64,000 nt of DNA, taken from Roseovarius mucosus DSM 17069 (lineage in GTDB: Bacteria > Pseudomonadota > Alphaproteobacteria > Rhodobacterales > Rhodobacteraceae). A program made the position numbers and the translations under genes. The DNA is taken from assembly GCF_000768555.3 (NCBI RefSeq), contig NZ_KN293978.2, positions 248,001 to 312,000 on the forward strand, given 5' to 3'. How positions within the stretch are numbered: position 1 is the first letter of the stretch; every line of letters begins with the position of its first letter. The notes below the pieces were generated by a model, which did not search any database, was not told where the DNA came from, and worked only from the letters and a program-made list of their open reading frames with translations. Shown one piece after another: positions 16,727 through 26,400 of the stretch.

Positions 16727-18022
16727 ATGCTCAAGGACCAGGACCGTATCTTTACCAATCTCTACGGGATGCATGATCGCAGCCTCAAAGGTGCCTTGGC
16801 GCGTGGGCATTGGGATGGCACGGCCAAGATATTGCAGAATGGTCGCGATTGGATCGTGAACCAGATGAAGGCGAGCGGCCTGCGCGGTCGCGGCGGTGCG
16901 GGCTTTCCCACTGGTCTCAAATGGTCGTTCATGCCCAAGGAAAGCGACGGGCGGCCCAGCTATCTGGTGGTCAATGCCGATGAATCCGAGCCCGGTACCT
17001 GCAAGGACCGCGAGATCATGCGCCATGATCCGCATACACTGATCGAGGGCTGTCTGATCGCCAGCTTCGCGATGAACGCGCATGCGTGTTATATTTACAT
17101 TCGCGGGGAATATATCCGCGAGAAAGAGGCGCTTCAGACCGCGATTGATGAGGCCTATGCGGCGGGGCTTGTGGGCAAGAACGCCTGCAAATCCGGCTGG
17201 GATTTCGATATTTACCTGCATCACGGGGCGGGCGCCTATATCTGCGGCGAGGAAACCGCGCTGCTTGAAAGCCTTGAGGGCAAGAAGGGCATGCCCCGGA
17301 TGAAGCCGCCGTTTCCGGCGGGTGCGGGGCTCTATGGCTGTCCCACGACGGTGAATAACGTGGAATCGATTGCCGTGGTGCCGACCATCCTGCGGCGCGG
17401 GCCCGAGTGGTTTGCAGGCTTTGGCCGACCCAACAATTCGGGCACCAAGCTCTTTGCGATTTCAGGCCATGTGAACAACCCCTGCGTCGTCGAAGAGGCG
17501 ATGTCGATCACCTTTGAAGAGTTGATCGAGAAACACTGTGGCGGTATTCGCGGCGGTTGGGATAACCTCAAGGCCGTCATTCCCGGGGGGTCTTCGGTGC
17601 CCTGTATTCGCGGTGAATTCATGCGCGAGGCGATCATGGATTTCGATTACCTGCGCGAGCAGCGGTCGGGTCTTGGCACGGCGGCGGTGATCGTGATGGA
17701 CAAGTCGACTGACATGATCAAGGCGATCTGGCGTCTGTCGAAATTCTACAAGCATGAGAGCTGCGGTCAGTGCACGCCCTGTCGCGAGGGCACCGGCTGG
17801 ATGATGCGGGTGATGGATCGTCTGGTGCGCGGCGAGGCCGAGGTCGAGGAAATCGACATGCTGCTCGACGTGACCAAGCAAGTCGAGGGCCACACGATCT
17901 GTGCGCTTGGCGATGCGGCGGCCTGGCCCATTCAGGGCCTCATCCGCAATTTCCGCGACGAGATCGAGGACCGGATCAAGGCCAAGCGCACTGGCCGCGT
18001 GAGCGCTGTGGCGGCGGAATGA
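16727..18022 (+). CDS. nuoF: NADH-quinone oxidoreductase subunit F
   Basis: A 431-residue 51-kDa subunit that binds NADH and FMN and starts electron transfer. Motifs in order: [16 protein letters not shown] (NADH/FMN loop, about 47-62), [33 protein letters not shown] (about 164-180), and the N3 4Fe-4S ligands in [16 protein letters not shown] (about 344-359) with a final cysteine in [13 protein letters not shown]. Length is standard. It follows the DUF5337 gene by four bases and overlaps the next lipoprotein gene by four. Confidence 0.97.
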   Translation: MLKDQDRIFTNLYGMHDRSLKGALARGHWDGTAKILQNGRDWIVNQMKASGLRGRGGAGFPTGLKWSFMPKESDGRPSYLVVNADESEPGTCKDREIMRHDPHTLIEGCLIASFAMNAHACYIYIRGEYIREKEALQTAIDEAYAAGLVGKNACKSGWDFDIYLHHGAGAYICGEETALLESLEGKKGMPRMKPPFPAGAGLYGCPTTVNNVESIAVVPTILRRGPEWFAGFGRPNNSGTKLFAISGHVNNPCVVEEAMSITFEELIEKHCGGIRGGWDNLKAVIPGGSSVPCIRGEFMREAIMDFDYLREQRSGLGTAAVIVMDKSTDMIKAIWRLSKFYKHESCGQCTPCREGTGWMMRVMDRLVRGEAEVEEIDMLLDVTKQVEGHTICALGDAAAWPIQGLIRNFRDEIEDRIKAKRTGRVSAVAAE

Positions 18023-18372
18023 GGGCGCTTGCATCATATCGCCGCGCGGGGCTGGTGCTGATCGCGTTGACTGTGCTGGCTGGTTGCGCCGAGCGCGAAG
18101 AGCGGGTGCTGTTCAACGGCAATTACTATCCCGGCAAGGCGCGAGCGGAAAAGCAGGATCGGCGTAATTTCACGGCTTCTGTGCGGCGGGCCGGGCGGGG
18201 CATCGAGGGGGCACAGCAGGCGGCGCTCTATGAGGCGACGCGCTATTGCCTGGACAATTTCGGCACCTCCGAAATTGCTTGGGTGGGTGTGCCCGAGGGG
18301 GACAAAGGGCCGGTCTATGCGCGGTCCGGGGATACGGTATCGGTAACGGGACGCTGCATCATATGGTCATAA
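18019..18372 (+). CDS. Nuo-operon lipoprotein
   Basis: A 117-residue predicted lipoprotein with lipobox VLAGC (lipidated Cys at about 24) after a basic N terminus. The mature part has [11 protein letters not shown], then [15 protein letters not shown], an Ala-rich helix ending [11 protein letters not shown], and a last strand [10 protein letters not shown]; the two cysteines (about 77 and 112) could pair. Its layout resembles the lipoprotein encoded after nuoG (20899). I do not recognise a named family. The start overlaps the nuoF stop (ATGA). It is followed by the structured spacer at 18377-18485. Confidence 0.75.
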   Translation: MRALASYRRAGLVLIALTVLAGCAEREERVLFNGNYYPGKARAEKQDRRNFTASVRRAGRGIEGAQQAALYEATRYCLDNFGTSEIAWVGVPEGDKGPVYARSGDTVSVTGRCIIWS

Positions 18373-18376
18373 ACCG

Positions 18377-18485
18377 TTTCATATCAGGGGCTTGGCCCGC
18401 CTGCTATTGCATAGCAGGCGGCGTGGAACCCATCTGCGATGCAGATGGGCGAGCCACGATGGCCTGCCCCCGCACTGATATGAAA
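18377..18485 (+). repeat. Nested-hairpin element between two nuo-operon genes
   Basis: A 109-base spacer with outer arms TTTCATATCAG (18377-18387) and CTGATATGAAA (18475-18485), perfectly complementary over 11 bases. Inside are two perfect hairpins: 18397-18407 with 18411-18421 (11 bp, TGC loop) and 18429-18437 with 18441-18449 (9 bp, GAT loop), the second extended by CGTGG (18422-18426) with CCACG (18454-18458). GGCC (18394-18397) can also pair with GGCC (18461-18464). The last three bases of the outer stem are the first three of the next gene's ribosome binding site (AAAGGA, 18483-18488). It could be a cis-acting RNA, an mRNA stabiliser, or a REP/MITE-like repeat. Confidence 0.8.
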
Positions 18486-18496
18486 GGAATGATCCG

Positions 18497-18907
18497 ATGC
18501 GTGTGATCCTGTCTTTTGTTCTGAGCCTTGGTTTGGGGGCCTCGGGTGGCGTGGCCTCGGCCAGCGCCGGGTCGTTGGCACAAGAGGCCGATATCAACCA
18601 GGGCCTGTTCTATATGGCTGTCGCGGATGAAATCCGCAAACGCTGCGGCGACATCTCGCCGCGTGTCTTTACCGCCCTTGCCTATATGCGCGCGCTCAAG
18701 GATGAGGCGCAGTCGCGCGGCTACACCGAAGACGAGATCGAGGCTTACATCTCGGACAAGGACGAAAAGCGCAAGATTCGCGGGCGCAGTGACGACTATA
18801 TCCGGTCGCAGGGTGCCATGCCCAACGACGAGCCGAGCCTGTGCGATCTAGGTCGCGCCGAAATCGCAAAGCAGAGCCCGATCGGCAAGTTTCTGAAAGC
18901 AAAGTGA
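18497..18907 (+). CDS. DUF5333-like secreted protein
   Basis: A 136-residue protein with a signal peptide (about 1-24, ending ASAG). The mature part is helical and charged: INQGLFYMAVADEIRKRCGDISPR, then YMRALKDEAQSRGYTEDEIEAYISDKDEKRKIR, and a C-terminal cysteine in EPSLCDLGR; the two cysteines may pair. It matches what I recall of DUF5333, a Rhodobacteraceae family found in nuo operons. The ribosome binding site AAAGGA lies eight bases before the ATG and partly in the stem of the preceding element, so its translation may depend on that structure. It lies six bases before nuoG. Function unknown. Confidence 0.75.
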   Translation: MRVILSFVLSLGLGASGGVASASAGSLAQEADINQGLFYMAVADEIRKRCGDISPRVFTALAYMRALKDEAQSRGYTEDEIEAYISDKDEKRKIRGRSDDYIRSQGAMPNDEPSLCDLGRAEIAKQSPIGKFLKAK

Positions 18908-18913
18908 GATACC

Positions 18914-20902
18914 ATGTCTGACCTACGCAAGATCATCATCGACGATCACGAGATCGAGGTCGAGGGCGCGATGACCCTGATCCAGGCCTGCGAGCAGGCC
19001 GGGGTCGAGGTGCCACGGTTCTGCTACCACGAGCGGTTGTCGATTGCCGGGAATTGCCGGATGTGTCTTGTTGAGGTCGTCGGCGGCCCGCCCAAGCCTG
19101 CGGCAAGCTGTGCGATGCAGGTCAAGGACCTGCGGCCCGGTCCGGACGGCACGCCGCCTGTGGTCAAGACCAACAGTCCGATGGTCAAGAAGGCCCGTGA
19201 GGGCGTGATGGAATTCCTGCTCATCAACCATCCGCTCGATTGCCCGATCTGCGATCAGGGCGGCGAGTGCGACTTGCAGGATCAGGCCATGGCCTATGGT
19301 GTGGATTTCAGCCGCTACCGCGAACCCAAGCGCGCGAGCGAGGATCTGGATCTTGGCCCCTTGGTCGAGACCCATATGACGCGCTGCATCTCTTGCACGC
19401 GCTGTGTGCGCTTCACCTCCGAGGTGGCTGGGATCATGCAGATGGGCCAGACCGGGCGCGGCGAGGATGCCGAGATCACCAGCTATCTGGGTCAGACGCT
19501 CGACAGCAATTTGCAGGGCAATATCATTGACCTGTGCCCGGTGGGTGCGCTTGTGAGCAAACCCTATGCCTTTACCGCGCGCCCTTGGGAATTGACCAAG
19601 ACGGAAACCATCGACGTGATGGATGCGCTCGGGTCATCCATTCGTGTCGATTGCAAGGGGCGCGAGGTCATGCGCATCCTGCCGCGTAACCATGACGGCG
19701 TGAACGAGGAGTGGATTTCGGACAAGACGCGCTTTGTCTGGGATGGGTTGCGGCGGCAGCGTCTGGACCGGCCCTATATCCGCGAGAACGACAAGCTGCG
19801 CGTGGCCACATGGCCCGAGGCCCTGGCCAAGGTGGCGGAGGCGGTCAAGGGTGCCAAGAAGCTGGCGGGTCTTGTTGGCGATCTGGTTTCTGTCGAGGCG
19901 GCCTTTGCCCTCAAGGGGTTGATCGAAGGGCAGGGCGGGACTGTGGAATGCCGCACCGACAAGGCGCGGCTGCCTGTGGGCAACCGCAGCGGCTATGTCG
20001 GCAATGTCGCTATCGAGGATCTCGACACGGCCAGGAATGTGGTGCTGATCGGCACCGATCCGCGGGTTGAGGCACCGGTGCTCAATGCGCGTTTGCGTAA
20101 GGCGTGGATCAAGGGGGCCAACATCACGCTGGTCGGCCCAAAGGTCGATCTGACCTATGATTATACCCACGCGGGCACGGATCGTGCCGCCCTTGCGGGG
20201 CTGAGTGTGCCCGAGGATACGATTGTCATCGTCGGTATGGGCGCGCTGCGCGAGGCCGATGGCGCGGCGGTGTTGGCTGCTGCGATGGCGCTGTCCGGGC
20301 GAATGCTGGTGTTGCATACGGCGGCGGGCCGTGTGGGCGCGATGGATGTGGGCGCCGTAACCGAAGGCGGGCTAGATGCCGCGATTGAGGGTGCGGATGT
20401 TATATACAACCTCGGTGCGGACGAGGTCGAGATCGCGGCGGGACCCTTCGTGATCTATCAGGGTAGCCATGGAGATCGTGGTGCGCACCGGGCCGATGTG
20501 ATCCTGCCGGGGGCAGCCTATACCGAGGAGCAGGGCCTGTTCGTCAACACCGAAGGCCGCCCGCAACTTGCGCTGCGTGCAGGGTTCGCGCCGGGTGAAG
20601 CCAAGGAAAACTGGGCGATCCTGCGCGCGCTCTCTGGGGAAATGGGCGCTGTGTTGCCTTATGACAGCATCGCCCAGTTGCGTCAGGCGCTGGTCAAGGC
20701 GGTGCCGCATCTGAAGAAGGTGGATCAGGTTCCCGAGAATGACTGGCAGCCACTGGAAAAAGACGCGCTTGGCAAGGCCGATTTCCGGCTTGCACTTGCG
20801 GATTTCTACCTGACCAATCCGATTGCCCGTGCAAGCGAGCTGATGGCGGAACTGAGCGCCAATGCCAAGGCGCGCGGTGCGCAGCCGATGGCGGCAGAGT
20901 GA
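18914..20902 (+). CDS. nuoG: NADH-quinone oxidoreductase subunit G
   Basis: A 662-residue 75-kDa subunit. The N-terminal ferredoxin-like domain holds a 2Fe-2S cluster ([17 protein letters not shown]), then the His/Cys-ligated 4Fe-4S motif ([19 protein letters not shown], about 102-120) and a further 4Fe-4S set (CISCTRC ... CPVGAL, about 157-212). The rest is a molybdopterin-oxidoreductase-like domain without cofactor residues. Length is like mitochondrial and Paracoccus forms and shorter than the 900-residue E. coli type. It ends overlapping a lipoprotein gene. Confidence 0.96.
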   Translation: MSDLRKIIIDDHEIEVEGAMTLIQACEQAGVEVPRFCYHERLSIAGNCRMCLVEVVGGPPKPAASCAMQVKDLRPGPDGTPPVVKTNSPMVKKAREGVMEFLLINHPLDCPICDQGGECDLQDQAMAYGVDFSRYREPKRASEDLDLGPLVETHMTRCISCTRCVRFTSEVAGIMQMGQTGRGEDAEITSYLGQTLDSNLQGNIIDLCPVGALVSKPYAFTARPWELTKTETIDVMDALGSSIRVDCKGREVMRILPRNHDGVNEEWISDKTRFVWDGLRRQRLDRPYIRENDKLRVATWPEALAKVAEAVKGAKKLAGLVGDLVSVEAAFALKGLIEGQGGTVECRTDKARLPVGNRSGYVGNVAIEDLDTARNVVLIGTDPRVEAPVLNARLRKAWIKGANITLVGPKVDLTYDYTHAGTDRAALAGLSVPEDTIVIVGMGALREADGAAVLAAAMALSGRMLVLHTAAGRVGAMDVGAVTEGGLDAAIEGADVIYNLGADEVEIAAGPFVIYQGSHGDRGAHRADVILPGAAYTEEQGLFVNTEGRPQLALRAGFAPGEAKENWAILRALSGEMGAVLPYDSIAQLRQALVKAVPHLKKVDQVPENDWQPLEKDALGKADFRLALADFYLTNPIARASELMAELSANAKARGAQPMAAE

Positions 20903-21288
20903 GGATGGTCATGGCCGTCATATCGCCTCTGGCGCTTGGGCTGGCGGGCTGTGCGGACAGCACGGCACCCGTGCCCTTTGCGCCCGAGTATCGCGGGATC
21001 GAGACGCGGCTTCTGGATGGGGATCTGGTGAATTTCCACGTCAGCATGCGTGGCGCGCGTGATCCTGGCGACGTAGAGCGATATGCCGAATGTGCCGCTG
21101 CGCAATATGCGCTGATCCGGGGTTACGGATTTGCGCGTCACCTGCGCACAAGTGTCTCGGAAGAGGCTGGCATCTGGCAGGGCGATGCGGTTTATACGAT
21201 CTCGGCGGCCTTGCCCCGGGGGCTACTGACAATCGACGCTGAAGTCGTCGCCGCAAACTGTGCGGAAAACGGAATACCGATGGTGTGA
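20899..21288 (+). CDS. Nuo-operon lipoprotein
   Basis: A predicted lipoprotein of up to 129 residues with lipobox GLAGC (lipidated Cys at about 18). The mature part includes [26 protein letters not shown], a helix with [21 protein letters not shown], and a strand [11 protein letters not shown]; there are further cysteines at about 64 and 123. The order of segments resembles the lipoprotein at 18019. Start codon is uncertain: GTG 20899 overlaps the nuoG stop and keeps a basic signal peptide, ATG 20905 and ATG 20911 (with GAGG at 20901) are alternatives. It lies between nuoG and nuoH. Function unknown. Confidence 0.7.
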   Translation: MRMVMAVISPLALGLAGCADSTAPVPFAPEYRGIETRLLDGDLVNFHVSMRGARDPGDVERYAECAAAQYALIRGYGFARHLRTSVSEEAGIWQGDAVYTISAALPRGLLTIDAEVVAANCAENGIPMV

Positions 21289-21295
21289 GGACCTG

Positions 21296-22333
21296 ATGGC
21301 TGAATTCTTTACAACCCCGCTGGGAACCTTTGTGATCATCCTGGCGCAATGCCTCGCGGTGGTGGGCTTTGTCATGGTCTCGCTCTTGTTCCTCGTCTAT
21401 GGCGACCGCAAGATCTGGGCCGCCGTGCAGATGCGCCGGGGCCCCAATGTGGTGGGCACCTGGGGCCTTTTGCAGACCGTGGCAGACGCGCTGAAATACG
21501 TGGTCAAGGAGGTCGTCGTGCCGGCGGGGGCCGACAAGGCGGTGTTCATGCTGGCCCCGATGACGAGTTTCGTGCTGGCGGTGCTGGCCTGGGCCGTGAT
21601 CCCGATGAACGACGGCTGGGTTTTGTCGGATATCAACGTGGCGGTCCTCTTTGTTTTTGCCGTGTCCTCGCTTGAGGTCTATGGCGTGATCATGGGGGGC
21701 TGGGCGTCGAACTCGAAATACCCGTTCCTGGGGTCGTTGCGTTCGGCGGCGCAGATGATTTCCTATGAGGTGTCTCTGGGTTTGATCATCATTGGCGTGA
21801 TCATTTCCACGGGTTCTCTCAATTTCAGTGCCATCGTTGGCGCTCAGGACACCGCCTATGGGTTCTTTGGCTGGTACTGGCTGCCGCATCTGCCGATGGT
21901 GTTCCTGTTCTTTATCAGCGCCTTGGCCGAAACGAACCGCCCGCCCTTTGACCTGCCAGAGGCCGAGTCGGAACTGGTGGCGGGCTATCAGGTGGAATAT
22001 TCCTCGACTCCGTTCCTCTTGTTCATGGCGGGGGAATATATCGCGATTTTCCTGATGTGTGCGCTGATGAGCCTCTTGTTCTTTGGCGGCTGGCTCTCGC
22101 CCATTCCCGGGCTGCCGGATGGCGTGCTGTGGATGATCGCCAAGATGGCGTTCTTCTTCTTCCTCTTCGCCATGGTCAAGGCGATCACGCCGCGCTACCG
22201 CTACGATCAGCTGATGCGGATCGGTTGGAAAGTGTTTTTGCCCATGTCCTTGGGCTGGGTAGTGATCGTAGCGTTTCTTGCGAAATTCGAAGTGCTGGGC
22301 GGCTTTTGGGCCCGCTGGGCGATTGGAGGCTGA
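21296..22333 (+). CDS. nuoH: NADH-quinone oxidoreductase subunit H
   Basis: A 345-residue membrane subunit with about eight helices that joins the peripheral and membrane arms and forms the quinone entry. Family signatures are [21 protein letters not shown] (about 36-56), [14 protein letters not shown], and the acidic third loop [23 protein letters not shown] (about 212-234) with [11 protein letters not shown] near the end. The start at 21296 opens [10 protein letters not shown] as in relatives; a further upstream in-frame start is rejected. It precedes nuoI by three bases. Confidence 0.97.
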   Translation: MAEFFTTPLGTFVIILAQCLAVVGFVMVSLLFLVYGDRKIWAAVQMRRGPNVVGTWGLLQTVADALKYVVKEVVVPAGADKAVFMLAPMTSFVLAVLAWAVIPMNDGWVLSDINVAVLFVFAVSSLEVYGVIMGGWASNSKYPFLGSLRSAAQMISYEVSLGLIIIGVIISTGSLNFSAIVGAQDTAYGFFGWYWLPHLPMVFLFFISALAETNRPPFDLPEAESELVAGYQVEYSSTPFLLFMAGEYIAIFLMCALMSLLFFGGWLSPIPGLPDGVLWMIAKMAFFFFLFAMVKAITPRYRYDQLMRIGWKVFLPMSLGWVVIVAFLAKFEVLGGFWARWAIGG

Positions 22334-22336
22334 TCC

Positions 22337-22831
22337 ATGACCAAGATTGATTACGGACGCGCGGCGGGGTATTTCCTGCTCTCCGACTTCTTCAAAGGGT
22401 TCAAGCTGGGGCTGAAATACTTTTTCGCGCCCAAGGCCACTGTGAATTATCCGCATGAAAAAGGCCCGCTTTCGGTGCGGTTCCGGGGCGAACATGCGTT
22501 GCGCCGCTACCCCAATGGCGAAGAACGCTGTATCGCGTGCAAGCTCTGCGAGGCGATCTGCCCGGCGCAGGCAATCACGATTGATGCGGAACCCCGAGAC
22601 GACGGCAGCCGCCGCACCACGCGCTATGACATCGACATGACGAAATGCATCTATTGCGGCTTCTGTCAGGAAGCCTGTCCCGTGGATGCCATCGTCGAGG
22701 GGCCGAATTTCGAGTTCGCCACCGAAACCCGCGAAGAATTGTTCTATGACAAAGCGCGGCTTTTGGCCAATGGCGACCGTTGGGAGGCCGAAATTGCCCG
22801 CAACCTCGAGATGGATGCACCCTACCGATGA
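22337..22831 (+). CDS. nuoI: NADH-quinone oxidoreductase subunit I
   Basis: A 164-residue ferredoxin-type subunit with two 4Fe-4S clusters (N6a and N6b). The ligand sets are [12 protein letters not shown] (about 61-72) and [12 protein letters not shown] (about 100-111), each C-x2-C-x2-C-x3-C-P. An amphipathic N-terminal helix ([18 protein letters not shown]) lies on the membrane. Length is standard. The stop overlaps the following accessory gene (ATGA), which is inserted between nuoI and nuoJ. Confidence 0.97.
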   Translation: MTKIDYGRAAGYFLLSDFFKGFKLGLKYFFAPKATVNYPHEKGPLSVRFRGEHALRRYPNGEERCIACKLCEAICPAQAITIDAEPRDDGSRRTTRYDIDMTKCIYCGFCQEACPVDAIVEGPNFEFATETREELFYDKARLLANGDRWEAEIARNLEMDAPYR

Positions 22832-23241
22832 GCGATCCCACCAACCCCTTCGAGATGATGATGCGTCAGGCGCAGGAAATGGCCAAGGCGCTCAACCCGG
22901 CGCTTGAATCCTTTTCGCCCAAAGGGTTCGAGACCCTCTGGCCGACCATGCCCAAGGATTTCATGGAAATGAGCTTTGGCAAGGGGTTGAACAAGGAGGG
23001 GCTGGATGCCAAGACGCGCCTGCTCTTGACGCTTGCGGGGTTGACCATGCTGGGCGCACAGAGCGACACGCAAATCCGCATGACCGTGCGCCATGCACTT
23101 GAGGCCGGGGCGACCCGCGATGAGATTGCCGAGACCATCGCACAGATGGCGATGTTCGCCGGTATCCCCTCGATGACGCGCGCCATGGATTTCGCCCGAG
23201 AGGTCATGGACCAAGGCGACAAGGAAGGAAAAGACAAATGA
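22828..23241 (+). CDS. Carboxymuconolactone decarboxylase (CMD/AhpD)-like protein
   Basis: A 137-residue all-helical protein with the CMD fold pattern: [31 protein letters not shown] (about 50-80), [28 protein letters not shown] (about 94-121). The AhpD-type redox CxxC is absent; the protein has no cysteine, so peroxidase reductase activity is unlikely. It overlaps both nuoI and nuoJ by four bases and is therefore translated with complex I. A decarboxylase or structural role is possible; substrate unknown. Confidence 0.8.
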   Translation: MSDPTNPFEMMMRQAQEMAKALNPALESFSPKGFETLWPTMPKDFMEMSFGKGLNKEGLDAKTRLLLTLAGLTMLGAQSDTQIRMTVRHALEAGATRDEIAETIAQMAMFAGIPSMTRAMDFAREVMDQGDKEGKDK

Positions 23242-23846
23242 CGTTTGCGGCCATGGCCTTTTATCTCTTTGCAGTGTCGCTCTTGACCGGCGGGTTGATG
23301 ACGGTTGTCAGCCGCAACCCGGTGCATTCGGTGCTGTGGCTGATCCTGTCCTTTATCAGCGCAGCGGGGCTGTTCGTGCTGTTGGGGGCCGAGTTTGTGG
23401 CGATGCTGCTCATCATCGTTTACGTGGGCGCGGTTGCGGTGCTTTTCCTCTTCGTGGTGATGATGCTTGATGTAGATTTCGCCGAGTTGAAGGCGGAAAT
23501 GGCGAAATACATGCCGCTGGCGCTGTTGATCGGGGTCATCCTGCTCATGCAATTCGGGTTGGCGTTCGGCAATTGGCAGATGGCGGATGGGGCTGAGGCC
23601 GCGCGCCGCGCGGTGACGCCCGACGGGGTCGAGAATACCGCCGCCTTGGGGCTGTTGCTCTATGACACCTATTTCATACTGTTCCAGCTTTCGGGTCTGA
23701 TCCTGCTGGTTGCCATGATTGGCGCGATTGTTCTGACGCTGCGGCACCGGACGGATGTCAAGCGACAGGATGTGCTGGCGCAGATGTATCGCGACCCAGC
23801 CAAGGCGATGGAGCTCAGGGATGTGAAGCCGGGGCAGGGGCTCTGA
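23238..23846 (+). CDS. nuoJ: NADH-quinone oxidoreductase subunit J
   Basis: A 202-residue membrane subunit with five helices. The third helix carries the conserved segment [25 protein letters not shown] (about 54-78), where the pi-bulge and conserved Glu/Tyr region of ND6 lie. The C-terminal tail ([19 protein letters not shown]) is typical. The start overlaps the CMD-like gene and the stop overlaps a small ORF at 23846. Confidence 0.96.
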   Translation: MTFAAMAFYLFAVSLLTGGLMTVVSRNPVHSVLWLILSFISAAGLFVLLGAEFVAMLLIIVYVGAVAVLFLFVVMMLDVDFAELKAEMAKYMPLALLIGVILLMQFGLAFGNWQMADGAEAARRAVTPDGVENTAALGLLLYDTYFILFQLSGLILLVAMIGAIVLTLRHRTDVKRQDVLAQMYRDPAKAMELRDVKPGQGL

Positions 23847-23980
23847 TGGCGGACCTGCTGCATCACGCGGTCTCTGCCGTCGGGCTGGCGGGGTTAGCCG
23901 CGATTTGGAGTGTTAAGATGCTGCTGGGCGCGTACGTCCTGCGCATCGTGAAAAGAAGAAGATTGAGGGTCAGAGGGTGA
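23846..23980 (+). CDS. 44-residue membrane ORF between nuoJ and nuoK
   Basis: A 44-codon reading frame that begins inside the nuoJ stop (TGATG) and ends four bases before nuoK. It encodes one hydrophobic segment (about residues 8-34, [21 protein letters not shown]) and a strongly basic tail ([12 protein letters not shown]), so it would sit with its C terminus inside. Its four-base overlap and exact filling of the nuoJ-nuoK gap support a real gene. No family is recognised. It could be a small complex I accessory peptide, but proof of expression is lacking. Confidence 0.5.
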   Translation: MADLLHHAVSAVGLAGLAAIWSVKMLLGAYVLRIVKRRRLRVRG

Positions 23981-23984
23981 AACG

Positions 23985-24290
23985 ATGATCGGACTTGAAC
24001 ATTATCTGACGGTGGCCGCAGCGCTGTTCGTCATCGGCATCTTTGGCCTCTTTCTGAACCGCAAGAATGTCATCATCCTGTTGATGTCTATCGAACTTAT
24101 GCTGCTTTCGGTGAATATCAACCTTGTGGCGTTTTCGGCGCATCTGGGGGACATGGTAGGGCAAGTGTTCACGCTCTTTGTGCTGACCGTCGCTGCCGCA
24201 GAGGCCGCCATCGGCCTCGCAATTCTTGTCTGTTTCTTCCGCAATCGCGGCACGATCGCCGTCGAAGACGCCAATGTGATGAAAGGCTGA
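23985..24290 (+). CDS. nuoK: NADH-quinone oxidoreductase subunit K
   Basis: A 101-residue membrane subunit with three helices. The second and third helices carry the conserved glutamates of the proton channel, in [23 protein letters not shown] (about 31-53, Glu34) and [22 protein letters not shown] (about 66-87, Glu70). Length is standard. It follows the 44-codon ORF and is four bases from nuoL. Confidence 0.97.
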   Translation: MIGLEHYLTVAAALFVIGIFGLFLNRKNVIILLMSIELMLLSVNINLVAFSAHLGDMVGQVFTLFVLTVAAAEAAIGLAILVCFFRNRGTIAVEDANVMKG

Positions 24291-24294
24291 AGCC

Positions 24295-26400
24295 ATGGAA
24301 ACCACTCTCCTCTTCACGCCTCTCGTGGGCGCGCTTCTAGCGGGTTTTGGCTGGCGCATCCTTGGCGACAAGGGCGCGCAATGGTTGACCACCGGACTGT
24401 TGTTCCTGTCCTGCATCCTAAGCTGGATTGTATTTCTGGGGCATGACGGCGTCACGCATCAGGTGCATATCCTCGACTGGGTACAGTCGGGCACGCTGGA
24501 TACAGCCTGGGCGATCCGACTGGACCGGCTGACCGCGATCATGCTCATCGTGATCACCACCGTCTCGGCGCTCGTTCATCTCTATTCCATGGGCTACATG
24601 GCGCATGACGACAATTTCCGCGAGAACGAGAGCTATCGGCCGCGGTTCTTTGCCTATCTGTCGTTCTTCACCTTCGCGATGCTGATGCTGGTGACGTCGG
24701 ATAATCTCTTGCAGATGTTCTTTGGATGGGAAGGTGTGGGCGTTGCCTCTTACCTGCTGATCGGCTTCTATTTCCGCAAACCCAGTGCCAATGCCGCCGC
24801 GATCAAGGCCTTCGTGGTGAACCGGGTGGGGGATTTCGGTTTTGCGCTTGGCATCATGGCGCTCTACTTCCTGACGGACTCGATCAAGTTCGACGACATC
24901 TTTGCCGCGGCCCCGATGCTGGCGGAAACGCAGTTGACGTTCCTGTGGACCGAATGGAACGCTGCCAATCTGATTGCCTTCCTGCTCTTTGTGGGGGCCA
25001 TGGGTAAATCGGCGCAGCTGTTCCTGCACACCTGGTTGCCGGACGCGATGGAAGGCCCGACCCCGGTGTCGGCGCTCATTCACGCGGCGACCATGGTGAC
25101 AGCGGGTGTCTTCCTCGTATGTCGCATGTCGCCGCTGATGGAATACGCGCCCGAGGCGATGAGCTTTGTCGTCTTCCTCGGAGCGACGACCGCGTTCTTC
25201 GCCGCGACCGTCGGCCTGGTGCAGAATGACATCAAGCGCGTGATCGCCTATTCGACCTGCTCGCAGCTTGGCTATATGTTCGTGGCCGCTGGCGTGGGCG
25301 TCTATTCGGTGGCGATGTTCCACCTCTTCACGCATGCCTTCTTCAAGGCCATGCTGTTCCTGGGCGCGGGTTCGGTCATCCACGGGATGCATCACGAGCA
25401 GGACATGCGCAACTATGGCGGTCTGCGCAAAAAGCTGCCTTATACGTTCTGGGCAATGATGATCGGGACGCTGGCCATCACCGGCGTGGGCATTCCGCTT
25501 ACCCATATCGGTTTTGCCGGGTTCCTCAGCAAGGATGCTGTGATCGAGAGTGCCTGGGCCGGGACACAAGGCGGTTATGCCTTCTGGATGTTGGTTATTG
25601 CGGCGCTGTTTACCTCCTTCTACAGCTGGCGTCTGATCTTCCTCACCTTCTTTGGCGAGGCGCGCGGCGACAAACACACGCATGAGCACGCGCATGAAAG
25701 CCCGATGGTGATGTTGGTGCCTTTGGGTGTCTTGGCGCTTGGCGCGGTCTTTGCCGGGATGGTCTGGTACAACAGCTTCTTTGGCAGCCACGAGGCCGTG
25801 AACAAGTTCTTTGGAATCCCGGCGCACCACGTCGAGGCCTCTGAAGGGCATGGTGCGGAGGCGGATGCCGAGGCAAGCACGGGTCATGGTGAAGCTGCCA
25901 CGCAAGAGGGGCACGAGGCCGTAGCCGACATGGCGCATGCCGCGGCACCGCAAGGGGCCATCTTCATGCACCCCGACAATCACGTGATGGATGAGGCGCA
26001 TCATGCGCCGAAATGGGTCAAGGTCAGCCCCTTTGTTGCGATGCTGATCGGGTTCCTGACGGCGGTCTGGTTCTATATCTGGGATCCGGCGATGCCCCGG
26101 CGCGTGGCCGAGACAAATCGCCCGCTCTACCTCTTCCTGCTCAACAAGTGGTATTTCGACGAGATCTTTGATTTTCTCTTCGTGCGGCCCGCCAAGGCGC
26201 TTGGCCATCTGTTGTGGAAACGTGGCGACGGGGACGTGATCGACGGCTCGATCAACGGTGTGGCGATGGGGATCATCCCGTGGTTCACCCGCCTCGCAGG
26301 GCGCGCGCAGTCCGGCTACATCTTTACCTATGCCTTTGCCATGGTGATCGGAATCGCGGTTCTGGTGACTTGGATGACGATCTTCGGGGGAGCCAACTAA
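24295..26400 (+). CDS. nuoL: NADH-quinone oxidoreductase subunit L
   Basis: A 701-residue antiporter-like membrane subunit, longer than the 613 of E. coli. It has the conserved lysine/glutamate helices ([20 protein letters not shown] near 143-162, [33 protein letters not shown] near 236-268) and the long lateral helix at the C terminus. The extra length is mainly a His/Ala/Glu-rich insert at about 514-575 (with [19 protein letters not shown] and [10 protein letters not shown]) after a shorter His cluster at about 455-465 ([10 protein letters not shown]). The insert may bind metal or simply be a flexible loop. It overlaps nuoM by one base. Confidence 0.96.
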   Translation: METTLLFTPLVGALLAGFGWRILGDKGAQWLTTGLLFLSCILSWIVFLGHDGVTHQVHILDWVQSGTLDTAWAIRLDRLTAIMLIVITTVSALVHLYSMGYMAHDDNFRENESYRPRFFAYLSFFTFAMLMLVTSDNLLQMFFGWEGVGVASYLLIGFYFRKPSANAAAIKAFVVNRVGDFGFALGIMALYFLTDSIKFDDIFAAAPMLAETQLTFLWTEWNAANLIAFLLFVGAMGKSAQLFLHTWLPDAMEGPTPVSALIHAATMVTAGVFLVCRMSPLMEYAPEAMSFVVFLGATTAFFAATVGLVQNDIKRVIAYSTCSQLGYMFVAAGVGVYSVAMFHLFTHAFFKAMLFLGAGSVIHGMHHEQDMRNYGGLRKKLPYTFWAMMIGTLAITGVGIPLTHIGFAGFLSKDAVIESAWAGTQGGYAFWMLVIAALFTSFYSWRLIFLTFFGEARGDKHTHEHAHESPMVMLVPLGVLALGAVFAGMVWYNSFFGSHEAVNKFFGIPAHHVEASEGHGAEADAEASTGHGEAATQEGHEAVADMAHAAAPQGAIFMHPDNHVMDEAHHAPKWVKVSPFVAMLIGFLTAVWFYIWDPAMPRRVAETNRPLYLFLLNKWYFDEIFDFLFVRPAKALGHLLWKRGDGDVIDGSINGVAMGIIPWFTRLAGRAQSGYIFTYAFAMVIGIAVLVTWMTIFGGAN

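Noticed and set aside
18246..18506. An 86-codon frame through the nested-hairpin spacer
   Set aside because: It crosses the end of the lipoprotein gene in another frame and the hairpins; the sequence has no coding character.
24418..26208. A 596-codon reverse open frame across nuoL
   Set aside because: Same reason: Arg/His/Glu-rich shadow of nuoL with no motif and no ribosome site.
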